A DNA stretch of 12,312 bases from Candidatus Peregrinibacteria bacterium RIFOXYB2_FULL_32_7 (GTDB taxonomy: Bacteria > Patescibacteriota > Gracilibacteria > UBA1369 > GWF2-33-10), in contig MFXJ01000019.1 of NCBI GenBank assembly GCA_001787465.1, positions 1-12,312 on the forward strand. The letters are read 5' to 3'. The translations under genes and the position numbers were made by a program. Positions 7,275 through 12,312 of this stretch are shown one piece after another. Each line of letters starts with the position of its first letter. Positions within the stretch are counted from its first letter, which is position 1. The notes under the pieces are model-generated. The model made no database searches. It was not told the DNA's origin and saw nothing but the letters and a program-made list of their open reading frames with translations.

Positions 7275-8459
7275 CTATAAGTGATTTTCTAGGATTTTTT
7301 TCTCGTTAAAGTCCTTCAATAATAAAGTTTTTCTAGGATTTTTTGGTAACGCATCTTTTGGAGCTAGTCCAATTAATTCAGATTCAGTAATTTGTAAATT
7401 GTATTTTTTAGCTTCTTTTTTTATGAAATCAAAAACTTGTTTCAGATTAGTTTTTTTAAAATCAGTGAAATTCATGGAAATTTGATAGCATTTTTTAGAT
7501 TTGAGATATAAGCCAAGGGCTTTGAGGGCAGGAAAACCATTATTTGAAGGACGAAGTGTTTTAGCAATTTGTTTTATGGAAGAGACGTATTGTTCTTCTT
7601 CGTTGAAACTTCGGCGGGTAAACAATGCATTTGTACGATTTAATGATTTTAGATTTACGTTAAAGGCAATTAAAATTTTTCTTGCTCCAATGGCTGTAGC
7701 GCCGGCTTTATTTAATTTTTTTGGTCCAAAATCTGGGAATCTTTTTTTATTAGTTTTGATTTCTTGTTTTAAAGTTTCATATCTTCCTTTTCGAATATTA
7801 GCTAGGTTTTTATTTTGCGGTTTTTTGGCTGATTTTTCATAAAGATAGGTTGGAATTTTTAATTCTTTAGCAATTTTTTTCGCTAATTTTTCTGAAAGTT
7901 TTTTGCATTCAGCAAAAGTAGAATTTTTAAGCGGCACAAGAGGAATGACATCAGTGGCACCAATAAACGGATGAAGACCTTGATGTTTTTCTATATTTAT
8001 TAATTTTCCAGCAATTTTGGTAGCATTGAACATTGCTTCTACGATACTTTTTGAATTACCGATTAAGGTTATAACGGAACGGTTATGGTCTTCATCCGAG
8101 CTGTAATCCAGAATTTTCGCTGTAGGAGTTTTTTCAATTGCCTTGATAATTTCCTTCAAAATTTTTGGATCAGAGGTGGAGAAATTGGGGACGGATTCGA
8201 TGATTTTGGTATGATGTAGAGATGCTCCGTTTAGAGATGCTCCGCTTAGAGATGCTCCGCTTAGAGATGCTCCGTTTAGAGATGCTCCATCGGAGCATCT
8301 GTACGACTTAATTTCTTGATAATTTTTGATAATGGCAAAAGGTGTGCCTCGGTTGGTGAGGATTATATTTTTAGTTTTAAGATATTTTTTGATTTGCGGA
8401 AATTCTGATCGTAGTTCAGTGAAGCCGATGATGATGTCTTTCGAATTTGAATTTATCAT
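7275..8459 (-). CDS. Glutamate formiminotransferase with N-terminal Phd/YefM-like domain
   Basis: A 394-residue fusion. Residues 1-53 resemble a Phd/YefM antitoxin: FTELRSEFPQIKKYL (13-27) then IILTNRGTPFAIIKNYQEI (32-50). A linker of five GASL(N/S/H) pentapeptides (58-82) comes from a 15-base DNA repeat. From KIIESVPNFS (85-94) to the end lies a formiminotransferase as long as the transferase part of human FTCD, with no cyclodeaminase: DEDHNRSV (122-129), HQGLHPFIGATDV (159-171), GARKILIAFNVNL (258-270), QISMNFTDF (326-334) and ELIGLAPKDAL (361-371). H163 lines up with the catalytic H82 of mammalian FTCD, but the following HPR is HPF. The family moves formimino groups between formiminoglutamate and tetrahydrofolate, and some members act on 5-formyltetrahydrofolate instead. 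No histidine-degradation gene is nearby. No ATG occurs in frame between linker and enzyme, so the start at 8459 seems real and the fusion intended or tolerated. Confidence 0.82.
   Translation of the reverse strand: MINSNSKDIIIGFTELRSEFPQIKKYLKTKNIILTNRGTPFAIIKNYQEIKSYRCSDGASLNGASLSGASLSGASLNGASLHHTKIIESVPNFSTSDPKILKEIIKAIEKTPTAKILDYSSDEDHNRSVITLIGNSKSIVEAMFNATKIAGKLINIEKHQGLHPFIGATDVIPLVPLKNSTFAECKKLSEKLAKKIAKELKIPTYLYEKSAKKPQNKNLANIRKGRYETLKQEIKTNKKRFPDFGPKKLNKAGATAIGARKILIAFNVNLKSLNRTNALFTRRSFNEEEQYVSSIKQIAKTLRPSNNGFPALKALGLYLKSKKCYQISMNFTDFKKTNLKQVFDFIKKEAKKYNLQITESELIGLAPKDALPKNPRKTLLLKDFNEKKILENHL
8217..8300. repeat. 15-base tandem repeat with inverted terminal copy
   Basis: On the + strand the unit tagagatgctccg(t/c)t is repeated four times without interruption (8217-8231, 8232-8246, 8247-8261, 8262-8276), plus a partial fifth copy (8277-8288). 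The units differ at only one position. Directly after the fifth copy comes its reverse complement: agatgctcc (8280-8288), a three-base loop, ggagcatct (8292-8300). Because the unit is five codons long, copy number can vary without a frameshift. On the coding (minus) strand it yields the GASLN/GASLS linker of the formiminotransferase fusion, superficially like pentapeptide repeats. Confidence 0.95.
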
Positions 8460-8474
8460 ATTCTTTTATTTGAT

Positions 8475-8500
8475 ATGTACGTTTGAAATGTACAGTTTGA
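8475..8500. promoter_or_regulatory. Paired TGTAC boxes, possible Phd/YefM-type operator
   Basis: The divergent spacer contains atgtacgtttga (8475-8486) and atgtacagtttga (8488-8500), a direct repeat with one inserted base. Each contains a TGTAC core: TGTACG at 8476-8481 and TGTACA at 8489-8494, centres 13 bases apart. The core TGTACA is the known recognition element of the YefM antitoxin operator, where two sites lie about one helical turn apart. The boxes overlap the predicted promoter of the gene that encodes a Phd/YefM-like domain. TGTACG also occurs by chance elsewhere in the window, so this is suggestive only. Confidence 0.35.
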
Positions 8501-8515
8501 GGGGAAAATTGTAAA
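8487..8515 (-). promoter_or_regulatory. Candidate promoter of the formiminotransferase fusion gene
   Basis: Reading the minus strand, TTTACA (8515-8510) is followed after exactly 17 bases by TACATT (8492-8487), matching five and four of six consensus positions. Transcription would begin near 8480, about 20 bases before the ATG at 8459. The -10 box overlaps one of the TGTAC repeats. Confidence 0.35.
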
Positions 8516-8526
8516 GAAAATATAAA
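8497..8526 (+). promoter_or_regulatory. Candidate promoter of the tyrA-pheA-queG cluster
   Basis: TTGAGG (8497-8502) and TATAAA (8521-8526) are separated by 18 bases, upstream of both possible tyrA starts. The element overlaps the opposing candidate promoter at 8487-8515, so the two transcription units could interfere. In DNA this rich in A and T the match has limited weight. Confidence 0.35.
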
Positions 8527-8559
8527 AAACAATAAAACATAGATTTTTAAATAAATACG

Positions 8560-9426
8560 ATGTACGATTTGTATCGATTTAAAAATTTTTTCATGCTTAA
8601 CAAAAATTTCAATCAAAACATAATTGGCATAATTGGCGGTAAAGGTTCAATGGGACAATTTTTCGCTAAGCTTTTTAAATCAGTTGGATCTAAAGTTTTA
8701 ATTTCAGATCTTGGAACAAAACTTTCTAATCAACAGTTAATTGAAAAATCCGATGTTGTGATTTTTTCTGTTCCTTTGCATTTATCAACAAAGATAATTT
8801 TGGAAAATCTAAAGTTTTTAAGAAAGGATCAATTGGTTATGGATTTTACATCTTTAAAGCAGGAACAAGTTACTGCTATGATGAAATCAAAGGCTGAAGT
8901 GATGGGAATGCATCCACTTTTTGGTCCGCCAATTGAAAATGTTAAAGGGCAGGTAATTCTATATTGTCCTGAAAGAACAAAACAAGAAAAAAAATTTGTT
9001 AATTTTATGGAAAAATTCGGATTTACGATGAAAGAAATTTCTCCTCAAAAACATGATCATTTAATGGCGATAATTCAGGTTCTAATTCATTTCAAAGCGA
9101 TAGTTTTAGGTAAGGCTTTAGAAAAATTAGGGGTTGATATTAAAGAAAGCTTAGCGATTTCTAGTCCGATTTATAAAATGGAGCTTAATATGATTGGCAG
9201 GATTTTTGCTCAAGATCCGAAATTATATGGAGCCATAGAAATTATGAATCCGGAAACGCAGAAAGTTTTAAAAATTCTGGAAGAAAGTTTTGATTTATAT
9301 AAAGAGATAGTTTTAAAAAAAGATTTAGTAAAATTTGAAAAAGAATTTGTAAAAACTAGTAAACATATGGGAAAATATTGTCAGCAAGCTTTACAAAATA
9401 CAGCAAAAATTTTTAAAGTTTTATAA
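8560..9426 (+). CDS. tyrA: Prephenate dehydrogenase (TyrA family)
   Basis: Oxidatively decarboxylates prephenate (or arogenate) in the tyrosine branch of aromatic amino acid synthesis; cytosolic, 288 residues. The dinucleotide-binding Rossmann motif IIGIIGGKGSMGQFFAKLF (21-39) has the GGxGxMG form seen in the TyrA part of E. coli T-protein, and D50 closes the second strand, which favours NAD. VVIFSVPLHLS (66-76), FTSLK (96-100) and MHPLFGP (117-123) follow. The helical substrate domain has HDHLMAIIQVLIHFKA (165-180), the family's HD..A..Q...H signature. There is no chorismate mutase or ACT domain, so it is a monofunctional enzyme. An ATG at 8593 (residue 12) is an alternative start; the first eleven residues are not conserved-looking and the first ATG lies in a small hairpin-like sequence (8558-8576). 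It heads a cluster with pheA two genes downstream. Confidence 0.87.
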   Translation: MYDLYRFKNFFMLNKNFNQNIIGIIGGKGSMGQFFAKLFKSVGSKVLISDLGTKLSNQQLIEKSDVVIFSVPLHLSTKIILENLKFLRKDQLVMDFTSLKQEQVTAMMKSKAEVMGMHPLFGPPIENVKGQVILYCPERTKQEKKFVNFMEKFGFTMKEISPQKHDHLMAIIQVLIHFKAIVLGKALEKLGVDIKESLAISSPIYKMELNMIGRIFAQDPKLYGAIEIMNPETQKVLKILEESFDLYKEIVLKKDLVKFEKEFVKTSKHMGKYCQQALQNTAKIFKVL

Positions 9427-9436
9427 TTTTTATTTT

Positions 9437-10027
9437 ATGACTTCAAATGTTCTTAATGCTAGACATTTAAATATAAAAAAATCAGTGATTTCATTTGTAT
9501 TCAGTCCTTTGACAGTTGAAATGATGGATTTTGAAAGCCAGCAATTAAAATTTTTGGGCAATATGAAATTAAGTGGCCGAACTTTTGTTTACAAAGATAA
9601 GCAGAAACAAGATATTCTATTGGAAATTATTCCAGTTCGTAAATTCGGTAGAAATACTTTTGAAGTCATCGATTATGAACTTAATAAAAAGAAAATTGGT
9701 ACAATTTCATCGTCAGTTACTACAGCTCTTGGATTTATAAAAACTAATTGGCAGATATTAGATGAGAATGATGTTGAAATTATGACTTTTAACGCTAATA
9801 AATCAGAAAATTTTATGAAAAGAGTCGTTGACAATGCTACTGCTTTTTATAATCCAAGTTATACGTATGAATTTTTAAACAAAAATGGGACAATTGGTGC
9901 TGTTCTTACTAATAAATCAGCTTTGTTTTTTAGAAAATACGATTTGTTTTTTCAGGATATAGCGGATAGAGAAGCAAAATTGACGCTGGCTATTTTTTCT
10001 ATAATGTCCATTCTTGGTAGAAGATAA
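9437..10027 (+). CDS. Unrecognised 196-residue protein between tyrA and pheA
   Basis: I do not recognise this protein with confidence. It is mostly predicted beta strand, with regularly spaced hydrophobic positions (LLEIIPVRKFGRNTFEVIDY, then KKKIGTISSSV, NWQILDENDVEIMTF, YTYEFLNKNGTIGAVL) and a short hydrophobic C-terminal segment (about 180-193) ending in GRR. The pattern of a strand, a D/N-x-x-G turn and a paired strand recalls the tubby-like/LURP-one or scramblase fold, a tentative guess only. There is no signal peptide and no catalytic motif. It sits 10 bases after tyrA and 11 before pheA in the same direction, so it is probably co-transcribed with them, but nothing in its sequence suggests an aromatic-pathway enzyme. 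Base and codon use match the neighbours. Confidence 0.8.
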   Translation: MTSNVLNARHLNIKKSVISFVFSPLTVEMMDFESQQLKFLGNMKLSGRTFVYKDKQKQDILLEIIPVRKFGRNTFEVIDYELNKKKIGTISSSVTTALGFIKTNWQILDENDVEIMTFNANKSENFMKRVVDNATAFYNPSYTYEFLNKNGTIGAVLTNKSALFFRKYDLFFQDIADREAKLTLAIFSIMSILGRR

Positions 10028-10038
10028 TTTTACAATTT

Positions 10039-10836
10039 ATGAAAATTATAACTCTTGGTCCGCGAGGAACTTATTCGCATTTGGCCGTTCAAAAATTTAA
10101 TAAAAAAGCTGAAGTATTTTTTGAGAATACAATTTCTGAGGTATTACGAATTTTTAAAGTAAAGAAAAATTATGATTTTGCTATTGTTCCTTTTGATAAT
10201 ATAATTGGCGGAATTGTTTCAGAAACTTTTGATGCTATGTATGATTTTGATTTAAAAATTTATGATTCTCTGGATTTAGAAATTCATCATTGTTTAGCAT
10301 CAAAGAAAAGAAAATTCGATAAAATTTGCGCTCATTCACAAGCTTTGGTTCAGTGTAAAAATTTTATTTCTAAGAAATATCCAAAAATAATTTTACAGGC
10401 AACAGATTCAAATGCCTCAGCTGGAATTTTAGCTCAGCAAGATGATAAGATAGCGGCGATTTTGAGTTATGAAGGTGCGAAAATGTATGATCTAAAAATT
10501 AGGCATAAAAATATTGAGGATTTTAAAGGTAATAAAACTAAATTTTGGATGATTGGGAAAAAAGCTAATTTAAAAAAAGGTAAATTTACTTCAATGATGA
10601 TTTTGCCGAGATGTAATCGTGCTGGAGTGCTTTTAAAATTATTAACGCCATTTAATTATTTAGATATTAGTTTAACCAAATTAAGTTCGAGACCGGCAAG
10701 TGGAAGAGCTGGAGAATATATTTTTTATATTGAATGCGAGGGAGATATCCGAGATCAGAAATTACAAGAACTTTTGAAAATCTTGAAGACTGGGGATCTG
10801 ATAGAGGAGTTAAAAATTTTTGGAAGTTATAATTAA
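10039..10836 (+). CDS. pheA: Prephenate dehydratase with ACT domain
   Basis: Converts prephenate to phenylpyruvate, the phenylalanine branch; cytosolic, 265 residues, monofunctional (no chorismate mutase). The catalytic part opens with ITLGPRGTYSHLAVQKF (4-20), has VPFDNIIGGIV (50-60) where most enzymes have a PxENS..G.V motif, SQALVQCKNFI (100-110), and ATDSNASAGILA (121-132). The catalytic NxTRF motif appears as NKTKF (165-169), so lysine replaces the usual arginine. The ACT domain (about 184-262) keeps a GVL in place of GAL (196-198) and SSRP (216-219) in place of ESRP, the two phenylalanine-binding signatures, which suggests that feedback control may persist in altered form. It is 11 bases downstream of the unknown gene and 8 bases before queG. 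The several changed key residues make a shifted substrate or low activity possible, but the overall match is convincing. Confidence 0.87.
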   Translation: MKIITLGPRGTYSHLAVQKFNKKAEVFFENTISEVLRIFKVKKNYDFAIVPFDNIIGGIVSETFDAMYDFDLKIYDSLDLEIHHCLASKKRKFDKICAHSQALVQCKNFISKKYPKIILQATDSNASAGILAQQDDKIAAILSYEGAKMYDLKIRHKNIEDFKGNKTKFWMIGKKANLKKGKFTSMMILPRCNRAGVLLKLLTPFNYLDISLTKLSSRPASGRAGEYIFYIECEGDIRDQKLQELLKILKTGDLIEELKIFGSYN

Positions 10837-10844
10837 AATGAAAA

Positions 10845-12023
10845 ATGGGAAATAAAAAGTTTTTAGAAGATAAAATTATAAATTATGCTAAAGAACTTGG
10901 CTTTGATTTAGTGAAAATTTTGCCGGCGCAATCTTTGGATGAGAATTTACAAAAATCTTTTTATGATTGGATCTATTTTGAATATGCTGGTGATATGGAA
11001 TATATGAAAAAAGAACCTGAAAAAAGAGCTGATTTATTAAAAAAATTTCCTGATGCGAAAAGTATTATTGTTTTGGGAATGAATTATTTTATGGAGGAAA
11101 AAGCCAGCCCGACTTGTCCGAACGATTTATTTGGGCGGAAAGATTCATTCTGGCGGGGAAAAAGGGAATCCTCCTTTGCTAAAGCTACGGCGGACAAGAA
11201 GGAAAAAGAAAAAGCAGAAGGAAAGGTGGCGAGATATGCATGGGGGAGGGATTATCATAAAGTTATCGAATTAAAATTAAAAAAATTAAAAGAATTTATT
11301 CTTAGAAATGTAGATTCTGGAGAAACTCAGAATGACATTTTTAAAATGTATGTTGATTATGGACCGATTTTGGAACGAGCTTACGCCGTCAAAGCAGGAT
11401 TTGGATTTATTGGACGAAACACTTGCTTAATTACAAAAGAATTTGGCTCGTGGGTATTTTTGGCGGAATTGATTACAAATTTAGAAATTCAGGAAAAAGG
11501 AGAAAGGAAAGAGGATGAAAAAGATCATTTTGGTTGCGGCAATTGTGTGCAATGTCTTCAGGTTTGCCCAACAGGAGCATTGGAAACGCCTTATAAATTG
11601 AATGCAAAAAAATGTATTTCATATTTAACGATTGAAAATAAAGGATCAATTCCAGAAAAATCACGTCCTTTGATAGGGGATTGGCTTTACGGTTGTGATT
11701 TATGCCAAGAAGTTTGTCCTTATAATGCAAGAGCAAAAGCAACAAAAGAACCTGATTTTAAAAAACAAATTTTAGGTGATACACAAATTTTGAAAGATGT
11801 TTTATCTATCAGAACTGATCAAGAATTTAGACAAAAATTTGCAGGTTCACCAGTAATTCGAATTAAACGAAAAGGCCTTTTACGAAATGCCTGCGTAGTT
11901 GCTGGGAATTTGAAAGATAGAAGTTTGTTGCCTGTTTTGGAGGAGTGCTTGAAAAAAGATCCGGAGCCTTTAATAAGGGAACATGCGAAGTGGGGGATTA
12001 GGAAAATTAATAATGAAAAATGA
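10845..12023 (+). CDS. queG: Epoxyqueuosine reductase
   Basis: Catalyses the last step of queuosine synthesis on tRNA, reducing epoxyqueuosine with cobalamin and two [4Fe-4S] clusters; 392 residues, close to the family length. VARYAWGRDYHKV (128-140), YVDYGPILERAYAVKAG (169-185, with D171 at the catalytic aspartate) and GFIGRNTCLI (187-196) are typical. The ferredoxin part has CGNCVQCLQVCP (C231, C234, C237, C241), C257, and CDLCQEVCP (C284, C287, C291). A HEAT-like tail (about 342-388) ends the protein. Between MNYF (79-82) and the VARYA motif lies a charged insert of about 40 residues containing ESSFAKATADKKEKEK, from the element at 11113-11198. The ATG at 10845 fits; another at 10838 is out of frame and stops after five codons. 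It is the last gene of the cluster, and its stop is TGA. Confidence 0.92.
   Translation: MGNKKFLEDKIINYAKELGFDLVKILPAQSLDENLQKSFYDWIYFEYAGDMEYMKKEPEKRADLLKKFPDAKSIIVLGMNYFMEEKASPTCPNDLFGRKDSFWRGKRESSFAKATADKKEKEKAEGKVARYAWGRDYHKVIELKLKKLKEFILRNVDSGETQNDIFKMYVDYGPILERAYAVKAGFGFIGRNTCLITKEFGSWVFLAELITNLEIQEKGERKEDEKDHFGCGNCVQCLQVCPTGALETPYKLNAKKCISYLTIENKGSIPEKSRPLIGDWLYGCDLCQEVCPYNARAKATKEPDFKKQILGDTQILKDVLSIRTDQEFRQKFAGSPVIRIKRKGLLRNACVVAGNLKDRSLLPVLEECLKKDPEPLIREHAKWGIRKINNEK
11113..11198 (+). repeat. Insert in queG flanked by inverted 8-mers
   Basis: cttgtccg (11113-11120) and its reverse complement cggacaag (11191-11198) bound a GC-rich stretch. Near the right end ctttgctaaag (11174-11184) forms a small hairpin with four-base arms. 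It is translated as part of a hydrophilic region that has no counterpart in ordinary QueG proteins and ends in SFAKATADK. I recall this peptide as a recurrent insertion in proteins of Candidate Phyla Radiation bacteria. The frame is kept. The exact left boundary is uncertain. Confidence 0.6.
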
Positions 12024-12054
12024 AAAATTTTATAGCATTAATGTGATCAATTAA

Positions 12055-12312
12055 TTATAAATTTATATAATGTTTATTTAAGAATTGTTTAATTATTGTT
12101 TCTAAATTATCTATTGTTGTTAGTATATCTTTTGTTCTATTAACTAAATAACTATTGTACGAAGGGGTGCCAACAATTGGTAAAGCATCTAACATTTTAT
12201 TTATATAAACAATCAGAAATTGATAATTAAATAACTTATCAATAAACTCATGTTCATTATCAAACGAATGTAATTCAATTAATAATTGTTTAGATACTCC
12301 ATCCAAAAAATT
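12055..12312 (-). CDS. Unrecognised protein, cut by the right edge
   Basis: An open frame on the minus strand runs from the right edge to a stop at 12055-12057. The first possible start inside the window is a TTG at 12306 with no ribosome binding site; the frame is open upstream of it, so the gene probably begins outside. About 83 visible residues have alternating hydrophobic and charged positions that suggest alpha helices, for instance FIDKLFNYQFLIVYINKML and ILTTIDNLETIIKQFL. No motif or family is recognisable. It converges on queG with 31 bases between them, and I see no terminator there. That it is a real gene is likely from the amino acid pattern but not certain. Confidence 0.5.
   Translation of the reverse strand, partial: NFLDGVSKQLLIELHSFDNEHEFIDKLFNYQFLIVYINKMLDALPIVGTPSYNSYLVNRTKDILTTIDNLETIIKQFLNKHYINL

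Noticed and set aside
7501-7842. A 113-codon plus-strand open frame opposite the formiminotransferase gene.
   Set aside because: It lies wholly within conserved enzyme sequence on the other strand and has no family-like features.
8217-8300. The 15-base array was considered as a CRISPR array.
   Set aside because: The units are directly adjacent without spacers, too short, and translated in frame.
8560-8592. The first eleven residues of TyrA as a signal or membrane anchor.
   Set aside because: The stretch is too short and mixed in charge; it is more likely a start-site ambiguity with the ATG at 8593.
10688-10714. SRPASGRAGE in prephenate dehydratase looked like another repeat-derived insert.
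   Set aside because: It falls exactly on the ESRP phenylalanine-binding motif of the ACT domain, which normally continues with a short variable stretch and EY(V/I)F, so no extra residues are needed.
12001-12054. Possible use of UGA as glycine, because queG ends in TGA.
   Set aside because: All genes are closed correctly under the standard code, no gene has an internal TGA, and reading through would add only a few residues before a TAG.

Overview
The window is strongly AT-rich and densely coding, with short intergenic gaps and almost no Shine-Dalgarno sequences; most starts follow runs of A and T. It looks like a piece of a small bacterial genome, probably from the Candidate Phyla Radiation (Patescibacteria). 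The inference rests on three things: a large multi-zinc-ribbon protein of a kind I associate with those genomes, the GC-rich in-frame inserts discussed below (one encodes the peptide SFAKATADK, which I remember from many such proteins), and the reduced gene style. The standard code fits every gene. I cannot name a phylum or species from the sequence alone.

Layout. Positions 1-1349 (+) hold the 3' part of a transketolase gene that runs in from the left edge. A repeat-filled gap (1350-1437) is followed by a class I/II aminotransferase (1438-2643, +). Convergent to it is an RlmI-type 23S rRNA cytosine methyltransferase (2659-3861, -). A divergent spacer leads to a zinc-ribbon protein of unknown function (4073-5833, +). 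Behind its stop lies a second, decayed copy of the same C-terminal tail (5845-5904). Next come an MgtC/SapB-DUF4010 membrane protein (5906-7186, -) and a glutamate formiminotransferase with an antitoxin-like N-terminus (7275-8459, -). From a second divergent spacer runs a tight + strand cluster: TyrA-like prephenate dehydrogenase (8560-9426), an unrecognised 196-residue protein (9437-10027), prephenate dehydratase PheA (10039-10836) and epoxyqueuosine reductase QueG (10845-12023). These genes are 8-11 bases apart and probably form an operon. The right edge cuts an unrecognised gene on the - strand (12055-12312).

How the genes fit together. TyrA and PheA act on prephenate, the branch point to tyrosine and phenylalanine. 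An aminotransferase such as the one at 1438 could supply the final amino transfer, although its substrate cannot be read from sequence. Transketolase is the pentose-phosphate enzyme that makes erythrose 4-phosphate, a shikimate-pathway precursor. RlmI and QueG both act on translation RNAs (23S rRNA and tRNA). The formiminotransferase belongs to one-carbon folate chemistry.

The most interesting signals are two. First, unrelated genes carry short, GC-richer, structured DNA insertions that keep the reading frame: a bulged palindrome of 54 bases and two smaller hairpin elements in the zinc-ribbon gene, a 15-base tandem repeat ending in an inverted copy in the formiminotransferase gene, and an insert flanked by inverted 8-mers in queG. 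They behave like protein-tolerated palindromic elements comparable to the Rickettsia palindromic elements. Second, the tandem-repeat element joins a Phd/YefM-like antitoxin domain to an apparently complete formiminotransferase, and the promoter region ahead of that fusion contains two TGTAC boxes resembling the core known for YefM operators.
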